Positions 1 to 6,091 of a stretch of DNA of 10,476 nucleotides are shown one piece after another; the first letter of the stretch is position 1, and every line of letters starts with the position of its first letter. The notes under the pieces were generated by a model that worked only from the letters and a program-made list of their open reading frames with translations, was not told the origin of the DNA and did no database searches. The translations under genes were made by a program, and so were the position numbers. This stretch comes from Verrucomicrobiota bacterium (GTDB lineage: Bacteria; Verrucomicrobiota; Verrucomicrobiia; Chthoniobacterales; UBA10450): the NCBI GenBank assembly GCA_003219945.1, contig QHQV01000303.1, forward strand, positions 1 through 10,476, read 5' to 3'.

Positions 1-1
1 A

Positions 2-304
2 AATGTGTTGAAGAATCGAGGCACATTCGCGTTACGAGTGCGGGGCGAGTCAATGACCGGCGCGCATATTCTCGATGGCGATATTGTGATTTTGGAAGAC
101 ACGAAAGAAGTGCACGACGGCGATATCGTTGCGGCGTTGATCGACGGCGAAACGTCATTGAAGCGGTATGTGGTGGAGCGCGGCCGCCCATATCTGAAGG
201 CGGAAAATCCGCGTTATCCCGATCTGGTGCCGGCTCGCGAGCTTAAAATCCAAGGCGTGATGGTCTCACTGGTACGAAAACAGGAGCGGCGGAAAAGACA
301 TTAA
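2..304 (+). CDS. lexA: LexA repressor, C-terminal S24 peptidase part (5' end outside window)
   Basis: This is the self-cleaving domain of the SOS repressor LexA, which RecA filaments stimulate to cleave itself so that DNA-damage genes are released. The reading frame is open to the window edge, so the N-terminal helix-turn-helix and the cleavage site are not visible; the GTG at position 5 is probably internal. Counting from that GTG, the catalytic Ser16 lies in the motif RGESM and the catalytic Lys53 in TSLKRY, spaced as in LexA/UmuD peptidases. The end (GVMVSLVRK) is also LexA-like, followed by a short basic tail. The imuA and imuB genes follow on the same strand and a LexA box lies just downstream, which favours LexA over a phage S24 repressor. 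Confidence 0.9.
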   Translation, partial: NVLKNRGTFALRVRGESMTGAHILDGDIVILEDTKEVHDGDIVAALIDGETSLKRYVVERGRPYLKAENPRYPDLVPARELKIQGVMVSLVRKQERRKRH

Positions 305-330
305 GGAAAGGTCCAAGTGCAAAAAATGGG

Positions 331-345
331 GCAGGAATTCCCTGC
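331..345 (+). terminator. Possible weak terminator hairpin after lexA
   Basis: GCAGG and CCTGC form a 5-bp stem around an AATTC loop, 27 bases after the lexA stop. The following sequence is T-rich but has no continuous T-run, so this is at best a weak intrinsic terminator. Confidence 0.25.
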
Positions 346-419
346 AGCTTCATTTCATTTCTAGCTCACATATGTGCTCAAAAATTGAAATCACCTAGAT
401 CGCCTCTGGGTGTATTAAA

Positions 420-433
420 TGTTCACTTGAACA
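420..433 (+). promoter_or_regulatory. LexA operator (SOS box) of the imuA promoter
   Basis: TGTTCACTTGAACA fits TGTTC-N4-GAACA exactly, the 14-bp palindromic LexA site reported for Verrucomicrobia. It ends 31 bases before the imuA start. The AT-rich stretch right after it (TATATA/TATAAG, 434-441) is a candidate -10 element, so LexA bound here would block RNA polymerase. The site is seen directly; its use is inferred from the match and from the neighbouring lexA and imuA. Confidence 0.85.
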
Positions 434-464
434 TATATAAGATTAGCATCAATGTTTACGTTCG

Positions 465-1124
465 ATGGCTGGGAGCGCCAAAATTATCGATCTGCGCAAC
501 CTGCTGGCGGAGCGTTTTCCTCATCCTTCTTGTACGACAGCGAAGCGCTTAATGACCGGCTTACATTTTCTTGATGAACCCATTTGCGGCGGACTGCCGC
601 GTGGAGCGATCACCGAATTGATCAGCCCAGGAACGAACGTCGGAAGCGCATCGCTCATTCATGCGCTCGTCCATTGCGCGTATCGCGATAATTATTTCCT
701 GGCGCTGATTGACGGACTCGATTCGTTTGACCCCTGCGGGTTGGATAATGCGTGGCTGCAACAGCTGCTTTGGGTCCGGTGCAGCAAAGCATCTGAAGGC
801 GTGAAAGCGGCTGATGTCCTTTTGCGCGACGGTAATTTTCCACTGGTGATTGTCGATCTCGTGCTGAACGCACCGGAGGAATTGCGTAAAATTCCGCAAA
901 CGAATTGGTATCGCTTGCAACGGTTGGTCGAGCTGCTGCCCACGGCATGTCTCGTTCTCACGCGATATGAAATGGTTAGTAGCGCGCAGCTGAAACTGGT
1001 GCTCGAAAGTTCATGGGACATTCAAACTCTTGAAACCGAGGACGCGTTTTCACGACTCCGAATTGTTGTGAAACGATCGCATCTCCAACCAGAAGTTAGA
1101 AGTCAGAAATCCGCGGTGATCTAG
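465..1124 (+). CDS. imuA: ImuA, RecA-like SOS mutasome accessory protein
   Basis: ImuA (also called SulA2 or RecA-like ImuA) works with ImuB and the polymerase DnaE2 in damage-induced translesion synthesis. The 219-residue product has the usual ImuA length and landmarks: GGLPRGAITELIS at about residues 42-54, a degenerate nucleotide-binding stretch (PGTNVGSAS, 55-63), LIDGLDSFDP (81-90), LLWVRCSKASEGVKAADVLL (101-120), RDGNFPLVIVDL (121-132) and WYRLQRLVE (148-156). The ATG at 465 gives a natural N-terminus. The LexA box 31 bases upstream implies SOS control. The stop lies one base before the imuB ATG, so the two genes are cotranscribed. The last residues (EVRSQKS) are encoded by a 7-bp tandem repeat, which suggests the original end was replaced. 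Confidence 0.88.
   Translation: MAGSAKIIDLRNLLAERFPHPSCTTAKRLMTGLHFLDEPICGGLPRGAITELISPGTNVGSASLIHALVHCAYRDNYFLALIDGLDSFDPCGLDNAWLQQLLWVRCSKASEGVKAADVLLRDGNFPLVIVDLVLNAPEELRKIPQTNWYRLQRLVELLPTACLVLTRYEMVSSAQLKLVLESSWDIQTLETEDAFSRLRIVVKRSHLQPEVRSQKSAVI
1091..1111 (+). repeat. Three tandem heptamers (AGAAGTY type) at the imuA 3' end
   Basis: Three consecutive 7-base units, AGAAGTT, AGAAGTC and AGAAATC, lie in the last codons of imuA and are translated as EVRSQKS. Because 7 is not a multiple of 3, three units return to the same frame. From memory, this peptide pattern recurs at protein ends in Verrucomicrobia and Planctomycetes as translated heptamer repeats. Confidence 0.6.
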
Positions 1125-1125
1125 A

Positions 1126-1656
1126 ATGATGTTCGCCACGATTTATTTGCCGAATTTCTGTTTGCAGGCAGCCACGCGGCATCAGCCGGAACTCTGTGAA
1201 AAACCAGTAGCGTTGATCGAAGAACACGAAAGGAAACCGATCATCATTCAACTGAATGAAGCCGCTGAAAACGCAGGTATTCGAAAAGGAATGACCCCGA
1301 GCCAGGCATTGGCGCGATCGTTGCGGGTGATCATCAAAGTTCGTGCACCCACGCATGAAAAATCGATACAGGAAATGTTGCTTCACTACGCGTTTACTCT
1401 CAGCCCTTTTGTGGAAGGCACTGCGCCGGGTATTTGCACACTTCAGTTTACGGCCTGCCGCAATTTGAGTGAAAAGGTATGTCGCGTGATCGAGCAATTA
1501 GCCGAGTGCGAAATTCGCGCTCAAGCCGCGGTTGCTCCGACTTCAGACAGCAGCTTTCTGGCAGCACATCTCGCTCGGCCAGTATTGCAGATCGAGAACG
1601 CAAAAGAATTTCTCGCGCTCCTGCCGATAGAAACTCTCGCCATAGCCGCGACATAG
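1126..1656 (+). pseudogene. imuB: ImuB, truncated N-terminal third (inactive Y-family polymerase-like)
   Basis: ImuB is a catalytically dead Y-family polymerase relative that links ImuA, DnaE2 and the beta clamp. The start is typical: YLPNFCLQAATRHQPEL (residues 6-22), then KPVALIEE, EAAENAGIRKGMTPSQALAR (45-64) and a palm segment ending near FVEGTAPGICTLQFT. The frame then stops after LPIETLAIAAT at 176 residues, whereas ImuB proteins usually have about 450-550. The little-finger domain and the C-terminal beta-clamp-binding region are missing. No frame downstream restores the family pattern: the next frame opens into the 3' end of a gene on the other strand. No dnaE2 is in the window. This looks like a deletion remnant, though a sequencing or assembly join at about 1640-1670 cannot be ruled out. 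The ATG one base after the imuA stop is the start. Confidence 0.8.
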
Positions 1657-1669
1657 TTTGCCACCGAGC

Positions 1670-1852
1670 TCAGCGATCCTTTTTAGTTTGCCCGATTTCT
1701 TCCGTTCGCTTTAAAACGAATGATTTTACTCGGGCATATTCTTTCTGAGCTCCGTTGGCAAAATCGCGCGTCCCGTACTCGAACAGCACCACGAAGCAAA
1801 ACGTCAGGACCAGGAACAGCCCCAACCAAAAAATGCTACGCAGAAGCGCCAT
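1670..1852 (-). CDS. Small single-pass membrane protein, function unknown
   Basis: This is an unrecognised product of 60 residues when started at the ATG at 1852; a GTG at 1888 would add 12 residues with no better start signal. Residues about 6-25 form one strongly hydrophobic helix rich in Leu, Phe and Val. A charged tail follows (about 28-60) with many Lys, Arg and Glu, ending TKKDR. This layout, with a short N-terminus, one membrane helix and a basic soluble tail, looks like a real small inner-membrane protein and not a chance frame. It converges on the truncated imuB and leaves only 13 bases between the two stops, which fits a deletion that brought this gene next to the imuB fragment. No partner gene suggests a role. 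Confidence 0.5.
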   Translation of the reverse strand: MALLRSIFWLGLFLVLTFCFVVLFEYGTRDFANGAQKEYARVKSFVLKRTEEIGQTKKDR

Positions 1853-1951
1853 TTCAAAAAGTAAAGGTTGCGCTAACGCGATCAACACCCGCGGGGCAGC
1901 TTAGGCGAGTTGCAAGCTGTGGGGCGCGAGATGAAATTCGTTGCGCTAAAC

Positions 1952-2035
1952 GGGTAGGTACCGAAGTGGCCAAACGGGGCAGACTGTAAATCTGCTGGCT
2001 TTACGCCTTCGCTGGTTCGAATCCAGCCCTGCCCA
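1952..2035 (+). tRNA. tRNA-Tyr (anticodon GUA)
   Basis: The acceptor arm pairs GGGTAGG (1952-1958) with CCTGCCC (2028-2034), with one T-G wobble and discriminator A at 2035. The anticodon stem GCAGA/TCTGC (1979-1983/1991-1995) encloses a loop with GTA at 1986-1988, which reads tyrosine codons. A long variable arm follows (about 1996-2010), as expected of a class II bacterial tRNA-Tyr. The T arm GCTGG-TTCGAAT-CCAGC (2011-2027) is perfect. CCA is not encoded, so it must be added after transcription. Confidence 0.96.
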
Positions 2036-2153
2036 TGTTTGCCCAATCTCAGTAGCGTGCGCTGTCCTGAGTGCAGAGAATCAGATCGGCAGCAAACGCA
2101 AATCCACTGACACAGCGGACTCTACAGGACCTGTCTGCAGGCAACACCGGTAT

Positions 2154-2495
2154 CTAATAGCCTCTTCGCTGGCCACCATCACGCCGGCCGCCGTATCCGC
2201 CGCCGCCGTAACGTCCACCGCCACCGCCGCCACCCGGCGGCCGCTGCTCGCGCGGACGCGCCTCATTCACAGTCATCGGCCGGCCATCCATGGTTTGGCC
2301 GTTGAATTTCGAGATCGCATTCTGCGCTTCCTCCTCCGAACCCATGGTCACAAAAGCAAATCCACGTGATTTGCCAGTGAATCTGTCCTGCATGAGAGTC
2401 ACTTCCTGCACAGCGCCAGCTTGCGAAAAGAGCTCCTGCAGTTCGTTCTCCGTAGTATTGAAGGGGAGATTGCCTATGTATAATTTGGTTCCCAT
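2154..2495 (-). CDS. Glycine-rich RRM-type RNA-binding protein
   Basis: This is a small RNA-binding protein of 113 residues: one RNA recognition motif plus a Gly/Arg-rich tail. The RRM core is complete, with RNP2 (LYIGNL, residues 5-10) and RNP1 (KSRGFAFV, 42-49). The conserved Tyr and Phe positions that stack on RNA bases are present. The tail from about residue 87 is nearly all Gly, Arg, Tyr and Pro, as in cold-inducible glycine-rich RRM proteins of cyanobacteria and other bacteria. Such proteins are thought to act as RNA chaperones. The ATG at 2495 starts the domain correctly. The leader contains a 12-bp inverted repeat ending on the A of this ATG, which could control translation. No terminator with a T-run is seen downstream. 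Confidence 0.93.
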   Translation of the reverse strand: MGTKLYIGNLPFNTTENELQELFSQAGAVQEVTLMQDRFTGKSRGFAFVTMGSEEEAQNAISKFNGQTMDGRPMTVNEARPREQRPPGGGGGGGRYGGGGYGGRRDGGQRRGY

Positions 2496-2571
2496 TGAGT
2501 TTATTCTAGAAAACGCAGCCTGGTAACTGTTTCCGCTTATCGGATTTCAAATCGCCATTGAATAAACTCAA
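2495..2571 (-). promoter_or_regulatory. 12-bp inverted repeat in the leader of the RRM gene
   Basis: TTGAGTTTATTC at 2495-2506 and its exact complement GAATAAACTCAA at 2560-2571 are 53 bases apart. In the leftward transcript the second arm covers bases -11 to +1 of the start codon, so a hairpin would hide the ribosome landing site. A weak promoter candidate further upstream (TTGACC at 2664-2659 with an AT-rich -10 near 2640-2634) would give a leader of about 130-140 bases, long enough to carry such a switch. The repeat is exact; its function is inferred. Confidence 0.5.
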
Positions 2572-2679
2572 CTGACAATCCACCAACTTCCGGGCCTTCG
2601 TTTCCCGTTTTGCGGTCACTTGTAAAATGCTTCTTTTAAGAAAGCAATAGAAATCACGGTCAATTTTTGCCGTTAAATA

Positions 2680-3906
2680 ATGGCTCAAGCAGACAGGCGA
2701 GAAAGCACGAATGATCCAGCCCGCGTGGCAGTTACGGCAGCGGGTGTGGTCAGCCCGCTCGGGTTTGGCTTGGCCGAAACGCTCGAGTCGTTGCGCAGCG
2801 CACGGGACTGTGTGACTCCCGTGATGCGCTTTGCGGTCACGCAATGCCGGTGCAAAACCGCTGGCCAGGTTTCCGACTGGCGTCTACTTGCCAGTTACGG
2901 GCAAATACCCCGTTCGCGACGCCTGCATCGCGCGTCGCACATGATGATTCAGGCGCTGCAAGAACTCGTGACGCAGCAACCTGAATTCGAACCGGAGTTA
3001 ACAGTAATTGGAGCGACAAGCGGAGGCATGTCTTACGGTGAGCGCTATTACCGCTCGTTAACCGGAGCAGGGGATCTGCGGCATGCGCCGACATGGATTG
3101 CTAATTACCCGGCGCAAAAGCCGGTGACCGACGCGCAGACCGCCTGTGGAATTTCAGCGCCGTGTTACGTGATCGCGAACGCCTGCGCGTCCGGGACAAA
3201 TGCGATCGGTCACGCGTTTGAATGCGTTCGCTCCGGTCGTTACCAACGGGTCTTAGCGGGCGGCTACGACGCTCTCGCGGAAATGGTCTTCCTCGGCTTT
3301 GATTCTCTTCAAGCCTCAACGCCCGAGAAATGCCGCCCGTTTGATCGGCATCGGTCTGGTATGGTGCTTGGAGAAGGTGCAGCTGTTCTGGCCTTGGAAA
3401 ATCTTGACTCCGCTCGCGCGCGCGGCGCGTCTGTTCTCGCCGAAATCATCGGTTACGGCATTTCAACAGACAACTTTCACATCACGCAACCGGAGCCATC
3501 GGGCATCGGAGCGCGACAAGCAATGGAGCGAGCTCTTGAGAGCGCGCACGTCTCCGCAGCCGATATTGATTACATTAATGCGCATGGAACAGCCACCGTC
3601 TTCAACGATGCAGCCGAGGGGAAGGCAATCAGCGCGTTGTTCAATGGTGTGCCGGTGAGCTCAACCAAAAGCATGATGGGTCATTCTCTGGGCGCCGCGG
3701 GCTCCATCGAGGCAGTCGTTTGTTTGCTTGCGCTTCAACACCAATTTCTTCCAGCTAACATCAATTTCACCACTCCAGATGACGGCGTCGATCTCAACAT
3801 CGTTGGGAACGAACCGCGATCTGCTGTTGTCGACGTGGCGCTCTCGAACTCATTTGGATTCGGTGGAACGAATGCTTCGGTGCTAATGCGCAAGCTCGAA
3901 GCATGA
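2680..3906 (+). CDS. Beta-ketoacyl-ACP synthase, FabF-like (KS alpha)
   Basis: This is a thiolase-fold condensing enzyme that joins an acyl chain to malonyl-ACP with loss of CO2. The full-length product (408 residues) keeps the whole catalytic set: Cys169 in NACASGTN, His302 in NAHGTATVFND, Lys330 in STKS and His335 in MMGHSLGAAG. It ends with the NSFGFGGTNAS strand typical of KAS II. The first 14 or so residues are not conserved, so translation may instead begin at a GTG just before VAVTAAGVVSPLG. The 3' end overlaps the next ketosynthase-like gene by four bases (ATGA), so the two are translationally coupled. The pairing resembles KS/chain-length-factor heterodimers of type II polyketide, aryl-polyene and related fatty-acid routes. 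No ACP, ketoreductase or transferase gene is nearby, so the product cannot be named. Confidence 0.92.
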   Translation: MAQADRRESTNDPARVAVTAAGVVSPLGFGLAETLESLRSARDCVTPVMRFAVTQCRCKTAGQVSDWRLLASYGQIPRSRRLHRASHMMIQALQELVTQQPEFEPELTVIGATSGGMSYGERYYRSLTGAGDLRHAPTWIANYPAQKPVTDAQTACGISAPCYVIANACASGTNAIGHAFECVRSGRYQRVLAGGYDALAEMVFLGFDSLQASTPEKCRPFDRHRSGMVLGEGAAVLALENLDSARARGASVLAEIIGYGISTDNFHITQPEPSGIGARQAMERALESAHVSAADIDYINAHGTATVFNDAAEGKAISALFNGVPVSSTKSMMGHSLGAAGSIEAVVCLLALQHQFLPANINFTTPDDGVDLNIVGNEPRSAVVDVALSNSFGFGGTNASVLMRKLEA

Positions 3907-4886
3907 GTCTGGCGATCGCCGGCATGGGGTGGGTTACGCCTCTGGGCACCGGCATTGATTCCGTTTGGGAGCGATTGCTTCAGGGTCATGAAGCATCTGC
4001 GACGACCATTTCCGAAGAATTCGCCGATCGCGTTTACAGCGTTTTTCGAGTACCAGACTCAGCGCTGAGGGGGATTTCCCATCCGCGCCTTCGCCGCGCC
4101 AGTGCGATTTCGCGTTTCGCCGCGGCAGCTGGGTTGCACGCGTTGGAGTCTGCAGGAGTAAAACTCGAGTCGCAGAATGCTGAACGAATTGCGCTCATCT
4201 TCGCCACCTCAAATGGGGGCGTCAGTTACACGAAACGCTTTTACCATGAAATCGTCAGCACAGGTGTGCAGGCAGCCAGTCCGCTCCTGTTTCCGGAAAC
4301 TGTATTCAACGCGCCGGCAAGCCATCTTGCCGCCATGCTCGGGATGACCGGCGCTACGTACACTCTCGTGGGCGACGGCGCCGTCGGTCTCGCAGCGATC
4401 ACGATGGCCGAAGAATTGATGGCGAATGAGTCGCTAGACTATTGTCTCGTTGTAGGCACCGAAGAAATCGACTGGCTGTTATGTGATGCTTACCGGCGGT
4501 GGCGTTTCTTGCGTTTAGCACCGCCCATTGAGCCCTTCAGCAACCAGAACCGCGGGATGATTTTGAGCGAAGGCGCGGGAGCGATCGTGCTCGCGCGCGA
4601 CGGACTGGTCACGATCGAACGTGCGCCTCCAGGCGGGTATTTTAATAGAAGAGCCGAAGCGGAAACAATTTTGAGGCGCATTCTGGGTGATCTCAGCCAA
4701 ATAGAAATCGATTTCGTTATTTCGAGCGCGAATGGGACATTTGTCGACCACGCAGAATCACAAACGCTTCAGGAGGTCGTTCCAAATGCGCTAGTCTATA
4801 CCGGCAAACCCGCGTTGGGCGAGAGCGGTGGCGCGGGAGGATTGTGGCAGATCATTCTGGCGGCTCAAGCACTGCATTCGAAATAG
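3903..4886 (+). CDS. Catalytically dead ketosynthase-like protein (chain-length-factor-like), cut by an amber codon
   Basis: The 327 residues up to the first stop follow the KAS fold, starting with AIAGMGWVTPLG, but every catalytic position has changed. The active-site Cys is Gly159 (GDGAVG), the first His is Asn277 (SANGT) and the second His is Glu307 (LGESGGAGG), while the Lys at 302 remains. Such inactive partners usually form a heterodimer with the active KS and shape chain length. Start ATG overlaps the upstream KS stop by four bases. The frame stops at TAG 4884-4886, directly after QALHSK. Without the last core strand of the fold the product is unlikely to be stable. The missing end lies in the same frame immediately after the stop, so this is an interrupted gene whose natural extent is 3903-5030. 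Confidence 0.85.
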   Translation: MSLAIAGMGWVTPLGTGIDSVWERLLQGHEASATTISEEFADRVYSVFRVPDSALRGISHPRLRRASAISRFAAAAGLHALESAGVKLESQNAERIALIFATSNGGVSYTKRFYHEIVSTGVQAASPLLFPETVFNAPASHLAAMLGMTGATYTLVGDGAVGLAAITMAEELMANESLDYCLVVGTEEIDWLLCDAYRRWRFLRLAPPIEPFSNQNRGMILSEGAGAIVLARDGLVTIERAPPGGYFNRRAEAETILRRILGDLSQIEIDFVISSANGTFVDHAESQTLQEVVPNALVYTGKPALGESGGAGGLWQIILAAQALHSK

Positions 4887-5030
4887 CTTCCGCCTGTGCT
4901 TCACGCAGACGAAAGCGTCCGATTACGGCTTTCACTCTCGCGAACGCCAGTTCCAAGCGTGCGACGCGCGATCGTTTTGGGCTGCGGACTCAATCAGCAA
5001 ACAGCCGGTCTGCGACTGGCGGTCTTGTGA
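4887..5030 (+). pseudogene. In-frame C-terminal remainder of the KS-like gene beyond the amber codon
   Basis: Directly after the TAG the same frame stays open for 47 codons and ends at TGA 5028-5030. The start LPPVLHAD continues the ...AAQALHSK helix as the 'LPP' segment does in ketosynthases. The end RRAIVLGCGLNQQTAGLRL has the shape of the final ketosynthase strand, where intact enzymes carry the GFGGTN-type loop. With it the protein would be about 375 residues, a normal KS length. So either a point mutation has made a recent nonsense allele, or the codon is read through, or one base is a sequencing error. No start signal suggests independent translation of this part. Confidence 0.72.
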
Positions 5031-5084
5031 TGCGCCCATCGATTTGATCCGTCACGCTTGTCCATAAATCCCGCTGGGAGGGTG

Positions 5085-5130
5085 GAGGTTACACTTGAAC
5101 CTCGTTTGCGAAGCGAACTAAATCTTTTTT
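5085..5130 (+). terminator. Tandem-hairpin terminator after the ketosynthase pair
   Basis: GAGGTT (5085-5090) pairs with AACCTC (5098-5103). Directly after it GTTTGC (5104-5109) pairs with GCGAAC (5113-5118) around a GAA loop, with one T-G pair. An AT-rich stretch ending in six T residues (5125-5130) follows. It lies 55 bases after the TGA at 5030, which suits a transcript that originally ended there. Apart from the KS-like remainder, this hairpin and a palindrome, the 4887-5203 stretch shows no gene. Confidence 0.5.
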
Positions 5131-5162
5131 GGCGAATCCGCTTGCGCGCTGGGATAAACGTT

Positions 5163-5172
5163 CTTAATTAAG
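5163..5172 (+). promoter_or_regulatory. Palindrome CTTAATTAAG upstream of the dksA-like operon
   Basis: A perfect 10-bp palindrome with imperfectly matched ACG/CGT flanks lies about 30-50 bases before the possible starts of the DksA-like gene. Position and AT-rich core would suit an operator or the -10 region of the operon promoter. No known operator consensus is recognised, so the role is a guess. Confidence 0.25.
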
Positions 5173-5203
5173 CGTCCATTTTCCCCGCGCCAGTCGATTA
5201 GAA

Positions 5204-5902
5204 ATGGCGCTTACAACAGTACCCATGGCCAAATCAAAGAAAAAGAACAGGTCTGCGGCAAAGCCGGCTGTACGAAATGCGCGCCCGGCTGCCAAGCTTC
5301 ACGCCAAGAAGGCCAAGCCGAAAAATCTCGCACGTGAAAAGAAAATCACGCGCCGTTCGCCAAAAACGAATTTGGAAGGTACCCAGTCGCCTGCTGCGGT
5401 GCTGCTGGGATTAAATCATCGCGAAAAGAAATTGGATCCGTTCGTTCGCAAACAAAAACAAAATCTGCTTCAGCTTCGCGATGCGGTGGTGGATTCGATG
5501 GCTGGCGTGGCCCAGGGCACTCTTCGCTCACGCGCTGAAGGCAGCGAAGCCTCCGCGTTTGGAATGCACCAGGCCGATGCTGGATCCGACGCATACGATC
5601 GCGATTTCGCACTGAGTTTGCTCTCACAAGAACAGGACGCGCTCTATGAGATCGATGAGGCGCTGAAGCGCATCGAACTCGGAACATACGGGAAGTGCGA
5701 GATGTCTGGTAAACCAATCCCTCGGGCACGTCTCGAAGCGATCCCCTTCGCGCGTTTCACTGTGGAGTGTCAATCGCAGTTGGAGAAACAGAGTAAAGCC
5801 ACCCGGATGCGACCATCAGTTACCTCATTGTTTGGCTTGACCGAAGAGGAAGGCGGTGAGTCCGAGGAGGAGGAAGCAACTGCGCCGGAAGTGAAGGAGT
5901 GA
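5204..5902 (+). CDS. DksA/TraR-family protein with degenerate zinc finger
   Basis: Members of this family enter the secondary channel of RNA polymerase through a coiled coil and alter initiation, often with ppGpp. The 232-residue product has a long Lys/Ala-rich basic N-terminus (1-60), a coiled-coil region with acidic tip residues (SDAYDRDFALSLL, 128-140), the family core GTYGKCEMSGKPIPRARLEAIPFARF (160-185) and an acidic tail (214-232). The four-Cys zinc finger is reduced: Cys165 and Cys189 remain, but the other two positions are Ser168 and Thr186. The internal ATG at 5225 (MAKSKKKN) may be the true start; neither start has a clear ribosome site. The gene lies nine bases upstream of rpmG in one operon with ribosomal protein genes. 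The E. coli protein is about 151 residues, so both tails are additions. Confidence 0.87.
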   Translation: MALTTVPMAKSKKKNRSAAKPAVRNARPAAKLHAKKAKPKNLAREKKITRRSPKTNLEGTQSPAAVLLGLNHREKKLDPFVRKQKQNLLQLRDAVVDSMAGVAQGTLRSRAEGSEASAFGMHQADAGSDAYDRDFALSLLSQEQDALYEIDEALKRIELGTYGKCEMSGKPIPRARLEAIPFARFTVECQSQLEKQSKATRMRPSVTSLFGLTEEEGGESEEEEATAPEVKE

Positions 5903-5911
5903 TCGACGTTC

Positions 5912-6085
5912 ATGGCGCAGGAGATTGTTACTCTTGAATGCACCGAAGCTAAAGCGCTTGGGAAGCCGCCTTCGCGTTACATGACGACTCGCAATAAGAA
6001 AAGTCCACGGACGCCAAATCGCCTAGAGAAGAAAAAATACAATCCGTTTTTGCGGCGGCGCACCTTGCACCGCGAGACCAAGTAA
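5912..6085 (+). CDS. rpmG: Large-subunit ribosomal protein bL33
   Basis: This 57-residue protein is recognisable along its whole length: it begins [12 protein letters not shown], has [12 protein letters not shown] in the middle and ends [17 protein letters not shown], the standard L33 pattern. It binds 23S rRNA near the E site. It is the cysteine-poor (C-minus) type, without the two CxxC zinc knuckles; the single Cys10 is not a zinc pair. The gene starts nine bases after the DksA-like stop and ends six bases before rpsR, so the three form one transcription unit. Confidence 0.95.
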   Translation: MAQEIVTLECTEAKALGKPPSRYMTTRNKKSPRTPNRLEKKKYNPFLRRRTLHRETK

Positions 6086-6091
6086 CCAGCC

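Noticed and set aside
367..376. Palindrome CACATATGTG between lexA and imuA
   Set aside because: Only 10 bp, no second copy in the window and no link to a known operator; the LexA box nearby explains the control of imuA better.
1720..1989. Plus-strand open frame after imuB, considered as the rest of ImuB or a new gene
   Set aside because: Its translation shows no ImuB features, it runs opposite the small membrane-protein gene and it ends inside tRNA-Tyr.
2028..2035. tRNA-Tyr 3' end as an integration site for a mobile element
   Set aside because: No integrase gene and no second copy of the tRNA end are visible in the window.
2036..2153. Terminator for the RRM gene or the tRNA in the gap between them
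   Set aside because: Only short 4-5 bp stems (for example CCTG/CAGG) without a T-run are found on either strand.
4828..5067. Open frame of 79 codons across the KS-like gene end and the gap behind it
   Set aside because: It is in a different frame from the ketosynthase remainder, and its composition has no protein-like pattern.
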